DNA of 64,000 nucleotides from Scytonema sp. UIC 10036 (GCF_009725235.1 NZ_WJFC01000005.1:1-64000); one strand, 5' to 3'; shown: positions 9,820-18,462, numbered from the stretch's first letter. Notes: generated by a model from the sequence alone, not told the origin. Program-made: numbers and translations.

Positions 9820-10817
9820 GCGATCGCACAATAGAAAGAATGTCCGGTTTGGATGATTTATTCGGGCAAACCGAAGCCAACCCCACACCACAGGCTACCT
9901 TACCCATCGAACAGATCGTTCTTCCAGAATCCCAACCCCGGCGCTACTTTGACACTGAAAAACTTGAATCCCTTGCTAATAGTATTAAGGAAGTAGGACT
10001 GCTAGAACCAATAGTTGTTAGACCTATTGGAGATAACACTTACGAACTCATAGCAGGCGAACGGCGTCTCAGGGCTTGTCAAATTGCGAAACTAGAAAAT
10101 ATAGCCGTCAACATCATTGAATGTGACGACACCGCAGCCAACCGCATTCGTTTAGTCGAAAACCTTCAGAGAGAAGACCTTAACGTTTATGAGGAAACGA
10201 CTGCCATCTTGGAACTACTTGCTCTCTTGTTAGATTATGAAACTGAAGAAGTTGTTTCTATTCTTTACAGAATGCAAGACGAAGAAAAGGGCAAAGTACC
10301 CCATAACGTTATGGGGAGTTCCGAAAGCCTTACCGTACAAGAGTTATTTTCTAAATTAGGAAAAATAACCTGGCAGTCGTTCGTGTCCAATCGACTTCCC
10401 GTACTCAAGCTTAAGGACGATATCAAGGAAGTCTTGTCAAGGGGAGAACTGGAATATACTAAAGCTCTGGCAATATCTAAAATCAAAAATGATGAGAAAC
10501 GGGCTGAAGTATTAAAACAAGCAATTGGTGAAAAACTGTCTTTGTCTAAAATTAAGGAGTTGGTAGAAAACGCTCTACTAGATGAGCCAAAGAAAAAAGA
10601 AAAACCTCTACCGTCTAAAAAAGAAGTTAGCAGTAGATTAAGTCGATTAAACAAAGCTGTTAAAGATAGCAATATTTGGGATAAACCTAGAGAACTCAAA
10701 GAATTAGTGAAAGCTCTTACCCAAATAGAAAAACTTTTAGCGGGGACAAAAATCTCTTTCGAGGGTGAGAGTCTAGTTGAAGATAACGCTCTAGAGATGC
10801 AACTGGAAGAAGAGTAA
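9816..10817 (+). CDS. parB: ParB-family partition protein (CTPase/DNA-binding)
   Basis: 333 residues. The ParB/Sulfiredoxin-type N-terminal domain contains GERRLRA at 81-87 and ENLQRED at 115-121, the CTP-binding boxes of ParB proteins. An HTH region follows at about 165-215, and the C-terminus is charged. It should load on parS and spread as a clamp, stimulating ParA. It overlaps parA by ATGA. An antisense frame of 249 codons is a composition artefact. Confidence 0.92.
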   Translation: MSDRTIERMSGLDDLFGQTEANPTPQATLPIEQIVLPESQPRRYFDTEKLESLANSIKEVGLLEPIVVRPIGDNTYELIAGERRLRACQIAKLENIAVNIIECDDTAANRIRLVENLQREDLNVYEETTAILELLALLLDYETEEVVSILYRMQDEEKGKVPHNVMGSSESLTVQELFSKLGKITWQSFVSNRLPVLKLKDDIKEVLSRGELEYTKALAISKIKNDEKRAEVLKQAIGEKLSLSKIKELVENALLDEPKKKEKPLPSKKEVSSRLSRLNKAVKDSNIWDKPRELKELVKALTQIEKLLAGTKISFEGESLVEDNALEMQLEEE

Positions 10818-10903
10818 ACGCCTGAAAAATGTAAGTATTGGAAAGGAGATAGACTCTGGCTAACGCCGCAACTGGAGAAATTATAAATAGAGAAACTGCC
10901 AAT

Positions 10904-11176
10904 ATGAAATTTCACTTTCAAGTTTGCGGCGTCTGGATATCCAACGCATCTGGAAATACCTTTAAACCAGCTATTCAATTCGTCGATGGAGGATTGGTAG
11001 TCCGCACCAGCCAATGGTTAGAAACCAAAATTTGTCGCCGAACAGATGGTAGCTGGTACTGGAACAGTAACCATATCGCTTACTATTTTGGCAAACATAT
11101 CGAAGGTAATGAAGAAAAAGGATATCCAGATACTTGGGAATATGAAGGTTTGCTAGGAACCCACTACTATCTGTGA
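10904..11176 (+). CDS. Small hypothetical protein downstream of parB
   Basis: 90 residues, aromatic-rich (many W, Y, F), no signal peptide or known motif. It follows parB by 86 nt and is in the same orientation, so it may be the third gene of the partition operon. The ATG lacks a strong Shine-Dalgarno. Function unknown. Confidence 0.5.
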   Translation: MKFHFQVCGVWISNASGNTFKPAIQFVDGGLVVRTSQWLETKICRRTDGSWYWNSNHIAYYFGKHIEGNEEKGYPDTWEYEGLLGTHYYL

Positions 11177-11184
11177 CGACTCCA

Positions 11185-11208
11185 CACACTTCCGCTTGCG
11201 GAAGTGTG
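11185..11208 (+). repeat. Perfect 11-bp hairpin, probable left-end structure of the iscB element
   Basis: Arms 11185-11195 and 11198-11208 pair perfectly around TT. No T-run follows, so a terminator is less likely than a subterminal hairpin of an IS200/IS605-type end or the first stem of the omega-RNA. Confidence 0.5.
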
Positions 11209-11459
11209 GACTTCTAAGAAATTAGAGGTACGTCATTAGCCTTAGTAACTCGTTAAGCCAGAGTTACTACGTTTATCAAGAATACATAGGCACTTTGGGA
11301 TGTAGGTTTGGCAAACCGTTTTCTAGTTCCAAACACTGCGACCAGTGATTAAACATTCCTGCGGAGAGAGGGAAAGTGTTGTTGGCACAAAACCTTGATA
11401 AACATTGGCGAAGAAAACTACGTCGAAAGACGATTACCTATTTATTAGGAATACAAATC
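11209..11459 (+). ncRNA. Predicted omega-RNA (HEARO-type) of IscB
   Basis: The 250 bp immediately before iscB are non-coding, G+C-richer than their flanks and full of local inverted pairs. Examples are AGTAACTCGTTAAGCCAGAGTTACT at about 11243-11267 and the GATAAACATTGG / ACTACGTCGAAAGACG segment near the gene. In IscB systems the guide-bearing omega-RNA is encoded directly upstream, with the guide at its 5' end taken from sequence outside the element. The exact ends were not determined and no covariance model was run. Confidence 0.6.
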
Positions 11460-12788
11460 ATGAAAGTTTACGTTGTCAACAAACATGAACGCCCATTAAT
11501 GCCAACTTCTCCACGAAAAGCTCGGTTGCTTTTAAAAGAAGGTAAAGCAAGAATTTATCGTCGTGACCCTTTTGCCATTCAATTAATTTATGGTTCCAGT
11601 GGTTATACTCAACCTGGAAATTTGGGGATAGATGCTGGATATTCCAATATTGGCTACAGTGTAGTCAATGAAAAAGAGGAGTTAATTGGTGGTGAAGTCG
11701 AGATGCTGCAAGGAATTTCCAAGTGCTTAAAAGAGCGTTTGTCATATCGCCGTCAACGCCGTAATAGAAAACGGTATCGTGCTCCAAGATTTAATAATCG
11801 TAGACGAAAAGATAAATGGTTGGCTCCTAGCATTCAACATAAATTAGATACACATCATAAATTAATTAAACGCATTGTTGAGATTGTCCCTGTCAAAAAG
11901 ATTGTAATAGAAGTGGCTAGCTTTAACATTCAAAAAATAAAAGATGCTTCCATTGAAGGAGTTGGTTATCAACAAGGTGAACAATATGGTTTTGATAATC
12001 TTCGAGAATACATTCTTCATAGAGATGGACACAAGTGCCAGAATCCCAACTGTAAAAATAAATCTATAAATCCCATCTTGCAGGTACATCACATTGGATT
12101 CTGGAAAGAAGATAGAACAGATAGACCAGCAAACCTCATTACTCTTTGCGATAAATGTCATACTCCAAAAAATCATACAAAAAATGGTTTTTTATTTGGA
12201 TGGCAACCCAAACTCAAACCATTCAAAGGTGAAACTTTCATGTCAACAGTCCGATGGCGATTAACGAATGAAGGTGAGTATAGTTCAACTTATGGCTATA
12301 TTACCAAAGGAGTCAGGAGAGATTTTAACATAGAGAAATCCCATCATAATGATGCGTTTGTAATTGCTGGTGGAACAACTCAAGAAAGAATAGAACCTTT
12401 GATGCTAGAACAAATTAGACGGAACAAGCGTTCAATGGAGCAATTCTATGATGCTAAATATATTGATAGTAGAGATGGTTCTATAAAATCTGGAAGTGAA
12501 CTGAGTAGTGGTCGAAGAATTCGTAACAAAAATAAAAATGGTGAGAATTTAAGAGTGTATCGCCAACGTAAAGTGTCAAAAGGTCAAAGACGTATTAAAA
12601 AGTCTCGATATCGTTACAACTCCAAAGATTTTGTCATGTTTGAGAATGCTGTATATGAAGTGGTAGGAATGCAAAATCTTGGGACAGGAGTGAAATTAAA
12701 AGACTACCCAGGAGTGACAAACAAAGTAGTTAATGTGAAAAAAGTTAAACCAATAAAAAGGAGAACTGGACTATGCACAAAAATCTGA
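11460..12788 (+). CDS. iscB: IscB RNA-guided nuclease (OMEGA family)
   Basis: 442 residues from the ATG at 11460 (MKVYVVNKHERPLMP); the open frame upstream to 11376 lies in the omega-RNA. Domains in order: PLMP domain (PLMP at 12-15); RuvC-I GIDAGYSNIGYSV with D58; Arg-rich bridge helix 90-118; RuvC-II VIEVASFN with E151; HNH with H210-H211, N225 and CxxCH at 230-234; RuvC-III HHNDAFVIAGG with D298; and a basic C-terminal domain. All expected catalytic residues are intact. No tnpA is adjacent, so movement would depend on a transposase in trans. Confidence 0.93.
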   Translation: MKVYVVNKHERPLMPTSPRKARLLLKEGKARIYRRDPFAIQLIYGSSGYTQPGNLGIDAGYSNIGYSVVNEKEELIGGEVEMLQGISKCLKERLSYRRQRRNRKRYRAPRFNNRRRKDKWLAPSIQHKLDTHHKLIKRIVEIVPVKKIVIEVASFNIQKIKDASIEGVGYQQGEQYGFDNLREYILHRDGHKCQNPNCKNKSINPILQVHHIGFWKEDRTDRPANLITLCDKCHTPKNHTKNGFLFGWQPKLKPFKGETFMSTVRWRLTNEGEYSSTYGYITKGVRRDFNIEKSHHNDAFVIAGGTTQERIEPLMLEQIRRNKRSMEQFYDAKYIDSRDGSIKSGSELSSGRRIRNKNKNGENLRVYRQRKVSKGQRRIKKSRYRYNSKDFVMFENAVYEVVGMQNLGTGVKLKDYPGVTNKVVNVKKVKPIKRRTGLCTKI

Positions 12789-12820
12789 AATTAGCAGATC
12801 CTCATCCACCCCATTCCCTC

Positions 12821-12837
12821 ACTTGCTTACAGCAAGT
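12821..12837 (+). repeat. Small hairpin downstream of iscB (possible right-end hairpin)
   Basis: ACTTGCT at 12821-12827 pairs with AGCAAGT at 12831-12837 around TAC. Its position 33 nt after the stop suits a subterminal IS200/IS605-type hairpin. The element boundary is not resolved. The remaining sequence to 13149 shows no convincing gene. Confidence 0.35.
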
Positions 12838-13149
12838 ACTGGTTAGAGGCGAAATCGTCGTCACCCCACAATTTATCTCATCACTTCCTTTCAGTTATCT
12901 ATAACTCATAAATCATCTTCCATAACAACAATGAATCCGTTTTCAATTGTTATAGAAGGTTTCTTGAGGCATTTCCACAACGATTGAAAGCTTGTAGGCA
13001 AAGGAAGCAAGTATCGATGTAGAAAATTTCTAAGACAATGAACCTTGATTTTACTTACTTTGTAGCTTCTATAGTTTAGATAAGCGAAGGTAAACAAGAG
13101 GCTTGTTGTGGTATTAACTAATCCTAAATTATTAACTCATTCGTCTCAG

Positions 13150-13182
13150 AAATCTCGCTCGTTATTGGGTGAGATTTTTCTT
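13150..13182 (+). terminator. Possible terminator before the 13240 gene
   Basis: AAATCTC at 13150-13156 pairs with GAGATTT at 13171-13177, followed by TTTCTTCTTT. The loop is 14 nt. Confidence 0.45.
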
Positions 13183-13239
13183 CTTTACAGGGGTTAACAC
13201 CCCAAATAAATGAAGTCAATAAGCCACATAGGAGAAATT

Positions 13240-13674
13240 ATGGCTGCTAAATCTACTAAAACCCAAGTTGTAACCATCGACGATTCTGCAATGGAGCAAT
13301 TCAAAGTTGAGTCATTCGATGTGCGGAAATACAACGCAATTTTCTATTCAATTCGTGACCTCTATGGTAAAGAATCGCAACGACAATTAGGGTCTGACAA
13401 TTTCGACTGGAAAGCTTTCAAAACTCAGTTTGAAATCTGTTTCGGAACTTCTGAAGAACGTCGTTACACCACAGAACAATTGCTAACTTTCGCAAAAACT
13501 AAGTTCAACATGGGTTTGGAGGAACTTTTGGCTTACAACCGTAAATCATGGGAAATCCGTAAGAAATTGGCACAAAAGTATGCGGAAATGGAGGAAATTA
13601 GCCCTGTTGATGACTCCAAAGTGATAGATGAAATTCCTTATGAAAATGAACAAATACTTTCCGTAACGCAATAG
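13240..13674 (+). CDS. Hypothetical protein
   Basis: 144 residues from the ATG at 13240, chosen because AGGAG lies 5 nt upstream; the longer frame from 13210 has no such site. The protein is soluble, lysine- and glutamate-rich, and probably helical in its second half. No motif recognised. It stands alone between a possible terminator upstream and a clear hairpin downstream, so it is probably monocistronic. Confidence 0.65.
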   Translation: MAAKSTKTQVVTIDDSAMEQFKVESFDVRKYNAIFYSIRDLYGKESQRQLGSDNFDWKAFKTQFEICFGTSEERRYTTEQLLTFAKTKFNMGLEELLAYNRKSWEIRKKLAQKYAEMEEISPVDDSKVIDEIPYENEQILSVTQ

Positions 13675-13683
13675 CCATTAAAC

Positions 13684-13722
13684 AAGGGGAGAAGACTGTA
13701 GCTTCCCTTATTTTTCTCTCTT
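13684..13722 (+). terminator. Rho-independent terminator
   Basis: AAGGGGAGAAG pairs imperfectly with GCTTCCCTT across a short loop and is followed by ATTTTTCTCTCTTT. It closes the 13240 gene. Confidence 0.6.
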
Positions 13723-13919
13723 TAACCAATCCATATCTACAACGCTTCTGACAGATAACTCGTGCTGAAAACCAGTTCTATACCAACGCCGACGCACAGA
13801 AATTGCGAATCAACTGTATAGGAGATAGAAATTATGTTTCGCACAATCCTTGGTATTGCTGCATTAGTTGCGATCGGCGGTACAGTGATTGGGTTCTCCT
13901 CAGAAGCGGGACAATGCGG

Positions 13920-13925
13920 TGTAGT
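13920..13925. repeat. Target-site duplication, left copy (TGTAGT)
   Basis: TGTAGT directly precedes the TGTTG terminus of the element and is identical to 14504-14509. Confidence 0.8.
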
Positions 13926-14503
13926 TGTTGCGACCTGCAATTATAAATGCTTAAACCAGCAATCAAGACATTTTTCAGCCAGGATTATTTGCAACTAAGG
14001 GAGTGACCAAACCAGAATTAGCTGCAAATGAACCAGGATTATTTGCAACTGAACCTGCAATCATCTACTTGAACCAGGATTATTTGCAACTAGCCAAAAG
14101 TCGCACCAAACGGTAGTTTAGCAGCTTACTCAAAAAAATTCCCCCGAATTGTCAACATAGTGATTTCGTCAAAGACCAGAATTAAATGCAACTAGCAGTA
14201 AAATAAACTACCCTTTATTTTACTGCCGATTTTTAGACTGAATCAACCATCTACTACCTGTTGTGTGGTCAAGAAAGTCGGTAAAAAATTCAAAGTAAAT
14301 TTATTCGGTAGCTCCATGAGTTTCTGAACACAAGTCTAGTTGCAGTTAATCCTGGTTTGTTTGCATGATTGCAGGTTCAGTTGCAAATAATCCTGGTTCA
14401 AAAGCAAATAATCCTGGTTGAGACGTAATTTCAGTTGCAAATAATTCTGGTTTGAAAAAATCTTGATTGCAGGTTTTGACATTTATGATTGCAGGTCACA
14501 ACA
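13926..14503. mobile_element. 578-bp non-autonomous element with long complex inverted ends
   Basis: The ends are 5'-TGTTGYGACCTGCAAT and its inverse, the first 24 bp differing at two positions. Similarity continues imperfectly for about 160 bp on each side. Each arm is built from repeated 18-bp boxes (consensus CCAGGATTATTTGCAACT). Forward boxes lie at 13979, 14012 (degenerate), 14033, 14074 and 14176; inverted boxes at 14338, 14379, 14400 and 14433. GATTGCAGGT boxes lie near the termini. No gene is inside. Multiple transposase-site-like boxes and TGT termini recall Tn7/Mu-type ends, but the near symmetry is foldback-like. Which transposase moves it is unknown. Confidence 0.85.
14195..14226. 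repeat. Perfect 13-bp hairpin in the centre of the 578-bp element
   Basis: Arms 14195-14207 and 14214-14226 pair fully around CTACCC. The A-rich arm and T-rich arm make it terminator-like in both directions. Confidence 0.6.
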
Positions 14504-14509
14504 TGTAGT
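14504..14509. repeat. Target-site duplication, right copy (TGTAGT)
   Basis: Identical to 13920-13925. Deleting the element and one copy restores a reading frame. Confidence 0.8.
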
Positions 14510-14627
14510 CAGAGGAGACGGAAGTATCTGCCAAAAACTCTCAGGAGGTAAAAGCGATTGTGAAGCTTTGGGAGGAACCTGGGATTCTAAGAAAAACTGC
14601 TGCGTAATCAATAACGTTGGCGGTTAG

Positions 14628-15008
14628 ATAATAGCAAGTGGTTGCATACGCAGCCATTTTCTTTTTTTCACAAGAACTCGTGACGTCAGTCGCCAGAATT
14701 CCGTTGAAGTGAAGCAACTGGGTGATAAGTAATGGGTTAAGTCCCCCATGATGCACTGTAGAGTGGTCAACGATCGGTTACGCGTTTGAATTCTCAACCG
14801 ATCAATTATGAGTTCTGGCTCCTTCGTCTTGGAGATACACGAGCGTTTAAATAATCTCTACTATTGCTTACAATTTAACTGTTGCCAGTATTATCTTAGT
14901 AGAGGGAAAAGCTTTTTGCTAGAACACTATGGCTCTGTTTTAGAAAAAAATTTACAATTCTATAACAATAATTTTCTTTATTAGCACCAACAATAGTTTC
15001 AGCGATAT
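14628..15008. other. Intergenic region
   Basis: No convincing gene. GATCGGTT (14772-14779) and AACCGATC (14796-14803) form an inverted repeat with a 16-nt loop, possibly a terminator. The stretch from 14900 onward is very AT-rich and leads into the parM repeats. Confidence 0.4.
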
Positions 15009-15136
15009 TGGGGTATATATAGGGGCTAAGCGTATCCCATCAGTTTTTACTAGAAATTAACCCCTATAAAGGGTATACATAGGTGCTTTTTAGGGTATAT
15101 TATAATCATTGAGGCTTTGTACCCCATATAACCCCT
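15009..15136 (+). repeat. Repeat cluster upstream of parM (candidate centromere/operator)
   Basis: Degenerate repeats around GGGTATAYATAGG occur at 15011-15023 and 15071-15083. Related AGGGTATAT and inverted ACCCCATATAACCCC copies continue up to the parM ATG. Plasmid ParMRC systems have such repeats as the ParR-bound centromere that also serves as the promoter region. Confidence 0.55.
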
Positions 15137-16108
15137 ATGACTTCTAAAAACATTCACGCGAATCAAAAAATTTTTTGTGCCGGTTTCGACAACGGCTATG
15201 GCAGCGTCAAATTGTTGGTCGATGGTTTTGATGTCGTGCGAATTCCCAGTTACATTTCACGAGAAGACATGGAGGATGTACCAGGTCGGGTAGTCTATAA
15301 CGGCAACGCCTATACTGTAGGGGAGTCGGCTTTCCGTACTGGGTATTACTTCGAGCGGAACACGGACAATAACGCTAACAAAGTCAACAACGCCCTTATC
15401 ACTTTATTGGGTGCGTTGGCTCATCTTCCACATCGCAAGACTTGGCACTTAAAGCTGGTTGTGAGTTTGCACGATATTGCTTTAACTGATGATTTGCTAA
15501 AAGTGCTCAATGGTGAATACCAACCGATGCTTGCTGGTAAACTTTCTGATGTCAGGGTAGAGGTTCTCAAAGTCGTGCCTGAAGGTATGGGTGCGCTCTT
15601 TGGACGAAAGCTCCCCAAAAAATTAACTGTCGTTGATTTTGGGAACGGGACAACGCTTTATTCTCGTTACTTTCAGGGGAAAAGAGAAGTTCATACCCCC
15701 TACGCCGCAGGAGTGGAAGCTCTTATCGGTGAGATTGCCAAGAAGATGAAACCTCTCAACGGTGGGAAGCTTGGCGATTTATCGAAAATTCGCTTTTGTC
15801 TTGAAATGGGACATACCAAGTACAGCCGCGATATCGATATCAAAGACGTATACACTGCGTGTTTGAAGGATTGGTACGAAAGCTATTTGAAAAAACCAGT
15901 CAATCTCGCCCTTGAAGCAAAACACCAAGGAGATGACATTTGGGCGATTGGAGGCGGTTGCTTGCTGCCTGGATTTAAAAAACTGCTCGTGCAGAACGGG
16001 TTTGAAATTCTCGACAACCCTGTAGAGGCGAATTCCTATGGACTTTTACAAATGGCTAAAACCATTGCTAGTTCCTCCTCTGCAAGCGGATTTACTGATG
16101 GTGTGTAA
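15137..16108 (+). CDS. parM: ParM/StbA-like actin-fold partition ATPase
   Basis: 323 residues. Actin-family motifs in order: phosphate-1 GFDNGYGSVK (16-25), phosphate-2 VVDFGNGTT (about 165-173) and adenosine AIGGGCLLPG (about 275-284). Such proteins polymerise into filaments that push sister plasmids apart when seeded by ParR on the centromere. Centromere-like repeats lie directly upstream and a small ParR-like gene follows 37 nt downstream. The ATG sits in the last repeat without a Shine-Dalgarno. Confidence 0.88.
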   Translation: MTSKNIHANQKIFCAGFDNGYGSVKLLVDGFDVVRIPSYISREDMEDVPGRVVYNGNAYTVGESAFRTGYYFERNTDNNANKVNNALITLLGALAHLPHRKTWHLKLVVSLHDIALTDDLLKVLNGEYQPMLAGKLSDVRVEVLKVVPEGMGALFGRKLPKKLTVVDFGNGTTLYSRYFQGKREVHTPYAAGVEALIGEIAKKMKPLNGGKLGDLSKIRFCLEMGHTKYSRDIDIKDVYTACLKDWYESYLKKPVNLALEAKHQGDDIWAIGGGCLLPGFKKLLVQNGFEILDNPVEANSYGLLQMAKTIASSSSASGFTDGV

Positions 16109-16115
16109 TTGATGA

Positions 16116-16143
16116 ACTCTTGATTACGAATTACGAATTATAG
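16116..16143 (+). repeat. ATTACGAATT short tandem repeat between parM and parR
   Basis: Two to three copies of ATTACGA with a degenerate tail fill the gap between the two partition genes. It is the same repeat family as 45281-45334. Confidence 0.55.
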
Positions 16144-16145
16144 TT

Positions 16146-16448
16146 ATGGTTTCTCAGCAAGATAAAACCCCAGAAAAAGTCCGAATCAAAGACAGCTACC
16201 GCGAGCGTATCTTTGCAGAATCGCAACGATTGGGTAAAAGTTACCTGGAAACGCTATACTTTATTGTAGATTGCTACTTTGCGTTTAAGCAGGGTGTATT
16301 ACCAGTACAGTCTGCTGTAGTTAACCCCCATCCAACCCCCATAGAACCAAATCAGACTATTGTGGATGAGTCAACTCGTACCCCAATTGACACCCAAATT
16401 GAATCTGTTGATGCTGATGAGGGTTTTACGCTGGATTGGGAGTTGTGA
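16146..16448 (+). CDS. ParR-like DNA-binding partner of ParM
   Basis: 100 residues. The basic N-terminal 55 residues (KVRIKDSYRERIFAESQRLG then a hydrophobic helix) fit a ribbon-helix-helix or similar DNA-binding fold. The tail is acidic and proline-rich, suiting interaction with ParM filaments. Position directly after parM is the main argument for a ParR role; sequence similarity alone is weak. Confidence 0.6.
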   Translation: MVSQQDKTPEKVRIKDSYRERIFAESQRLGKSYLETLYFIVDCYFAFKQGVLPVQSAVVNPHPTPIEPNQTIVDESTRTPIDTQIESVDADEGFTLDWEL

Positions 16449-16634
16449 ATGACTATAGGTTACCAAATTGTTGAGCGATAAAGCTTTCAATACTAATATT
16501 ACAGCAATAGAGAAGGTTTAGACGAAGTTTCAGTTTTCCAACCTGTACTGAGGTTAAACTTCTGGCTGGTAATGACTCGTAACTCAGTATCCCCACTGAG
16601 GATAAACTCTGCATCTACAGACAAAAATACCCGT

Positions 16635-17126
16635 CTAATTTTTGTACACTCTAAGTAACGGTGTCACCTTTGGTTGATTGGGATTAGTTAGGTTTAATCT
16701 ATAAATTGTTCTTAATATATCTTCAGCTTTCTCGCTTCTGACTGTAACTATATAAGTTGCTGGTCGAGAAGCATCTTTTTCAATTTTTTCAATCACCTTT
16801 TCTTGAATAATCGACACGTCTCCTAATCTTTGTGGGAGTCGAGCATTCGGTTTCCAAAGACATAAAACACCTGTAGAGTCGGGAAATTTCAGGAGTTGTA
16901 GAGCATATTTTTGATTGTTCACTTCAAAGGGAGATGTCAGCAAGATTCTAGCTCGGTCTTGTGGTGGTATTTTATGAACTACTGCTGGTGTTCTCACATG
17001 ATAGCCGCAGTTTCTATCCATAATTGGTTCCCCAGCTAAGGCAAGTTTTAAGAATGTTGATAGACTGACACTGTAAAAAATTAAATTTATTAAAGTCCAA
17101 GCAATCACTTTAGAGACATTCAGCAT
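16635..17126 (-). CDS. Exported hypothetical protein
   Basis: 163 residues. Hydrophobic N-terminal segment (residues 7-30) ending near LALAGEP, consistent with a signal peptide. The mature part has two Cys (in DRNCGYH and VLCLWK) that could form a disulfide. No family recognised. It lies alone on the minus strand between the parM locus and a GNAT gene. Confidence 0.6.
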   Translation of the reverse strand: MLNVSKVIAWTLINLIFYSVSLSTFLKLALAGEPIMDRNCGYHVRTPAVVHKIPPQDRARILLTSPFEVNNQKYALQLLKFPDSTGVLCLWKPNARLPQRLGDVSIIQEKVIEKIEKDASRPATYIVTVRSEKAEDILRTIYRLNLTNPNQPKVTPLLRVYKN

Positions 17127-17291
17127 AATTTAAATGCTAAGTTTTGGTTATCAACGACGGAGTAAAAATTTAGGTTGTTCCTCAAGTATTTCTACACTTT
17201 AAAACCTGAACCTTCAATCTTTACACTCGACCGTTTTACCTAAGAATCCCTACCAATTGGGTTAAAGCTGTGTGAAATTTTCCTTTTCATG

Positions 17292-18140
17292 TTATGTTTG
17301 CTCCTTCTTGAGGAATGAGTATTCGTGCCAATCGCAGATGGGGCGATAGCCAATTGCTTGATAAATATGGTTGGCTGTGGAATTTGCAACGTCTGCTATT
17401 AGCAAACAATAACTGCATCCCCGGTCTAGTAGTTTTTGACTTAATGTTGCCACACAAGCAGAAGCATATCCTTTGCGGCGATACTCTGGTGGTGTATAGA
17501 CTAAGTTGATCCGACCCACCTTTGGTAAAACTTGTTTACAAGACACAAGTGAAACGGGAGCGCTATCTTCCCATAAATAAGTATTTTGCTGTTTCAACCT
17601 ATTATCTACCTCGCGTTCAATATGTTCATTGACTTCCTTCCCAATCGCTTCTAGAAATGCACCCAGCCACTTTATCAAAACAGAACGATCGCCTTCAGTT
17701 GCGGGGCGAAGATGCCCGTTGGCAGTGGCAACTCTTAGCACCTCTGTTAATTGGTAAATCTTGGTTTCTACTGACCTTTGATAGGATTGTCCGGTCAGCG
17801 TCTGCCAGGTATGCGAGAATCTTTCTACCTCTGGTACTAATCCCATAACTCCCGGTAGTAGCTTTTGATGTTGCAAATTTTGAGCAATTAATGTCAAGGC
17901 TGCCAAGTTTTTGGTCTTGGATAGTAGCAATTTGTGTGGAGGAGTTCGGATGGCAACAGCTAAAATCTCGTCGCTTGTCTGGACAATTGCTAGATAAGGC
18001 TTATCTGAATAACGTTCACGATTGTGCAATAAGGTATAACAAATACTGAGTAAAACATTATTTTCTATCTCATGCTGGAGTAAGTAAGTCTGAGCGCAAT
18101 GCCAGAATTCCTCGATGCTGTCGAATCGCTGTAGCTGCAT
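17292..18140 (-). CDS. GNAT-family N-acetyltransferase
   Basis: 282 residues from the second in-frame ATG (18140), preferred because GAGGA lies about 10 nt upstream; a longer start at 18149 is possible. The C-terminal half carries the acetyl-CoA motif, VYTPPEYRRKGYASACVATL at about 212-231, with the R/KGYA pyrophosphate loop. The N-terminal half has a second, degenerate GNAT-like region, giving the two-domain size. Substrate unknown. A GCGATCGC-related site lies just upstream. Confidence 0.8.
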   Translation of the reverse strand: MQLQRFDSIEEFWHCAQTYLLQHEIENNVLLSICYTLLHNRERYSDKPYLAIVQTSDEILAVAIRTPPHKLLLSKTKNLAALTLIAQNLQHQKLLPGVMGLVPEVERFSHTWQTLTGQSYQRSVETKIYQLTEVLRVATANGHLRPATEGDRSVLIKWLGAFLEAIGKEVNEHIEREVDNRLKQQNTYLWEDSAPVSLVSCKQVLPKVGRINLVYTPPEYRRKGYASACVATLSQKLLDRGCSYCLLIADVANSTANHIYQAIGYRPICDWHEYSFLKKEQT

Positions 18141-18435
18141 AATTTGCATTCCTCATGCGATCGGTACTCAACACAAATACTATCAACAACGCGATACAGC
18201 CGTACTCCGTAATCGCTTGCTCTATTATCTACAGAAATCCGCACTCTACAAAACTTTATAACCCGTGGGGAAAAATAATGGAGAGAATAAGAAGTTATTC
18301 CCAATCTGCAAAAAACTGCAAAGTTATTGAGAATCTTTGGCATATCTTAACATCCGAAAGCATCTCTCAAGTGCCATTGGTATCGAAGGGCTATGACATT
18401 TTCATGCTCTTTGCTATTACGATCGCAGGAGAAAC

Positions 18436-18462
18436 CAATCAGCGCTACGGTTGCGCTGATTG
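18436..18462. terminator. Hairpin between the GNAT and actin-like loci
   Basis: CAATCAGCGC (18436-18445) pairs perfectly with GCGCTGATTG (18453-18462) around a 7-nt loop. It lies just past the stop of the minus-strand actin-like gene and is likely its terminator, although only a weak T-run follows. The small plus-strand frame at 18155-18463 runs through it and is not called. Confidence 0.5.

Larger units (their letters stand above)
13834..14627 (+). pseudogene. Small secreted cysteine-rich protein gene interrupted by a mobile element
   Basis: ATG at 13834 with GGAGAT upstream. The first 31 codons (to 13925) encode a signal-peptide-like start (MFRTILGIAALVAIGG) and the first Cys. Removing the element at 13926-14503 plus one copy of the 6-bp direct repeat joins 13925 to 14510 in frame. 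The reading then runs to a TAG at 14625-14627 as a 69-residue protein with five Cys, including a CC pair near the end. As it stands, the frame runs into the element and stops there. The restored frame is strong evidence for both the gene and the insertion. Function unknown; the Cys spacing suggests an exported, disulfide-bonded peptide. Confidence 0.8.

Noticed and set aside
10265..11014. 249-codon antisense frame opposite parB
   Set aside because: Serine/leucine-rich mirror of a lysine/glutamate-rich gene; parB has clear family motifs.
11862..12176. 104-codon antisense frame inside iscB
   Set aside because: It lies opposite the RuvC-II and HNH coding region and has no features of its own.
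12906..13097. 63-codon minus-strand frame
   Set aside because: No start signal and no recognisable features.
13926..14503. Repeated 18-bp boxes as replication-origin iterons
   Set aside because: The flanking 6-bp duplication and restoration of a reading frame on removal point to an inserted element. No replication initiator gene is near.
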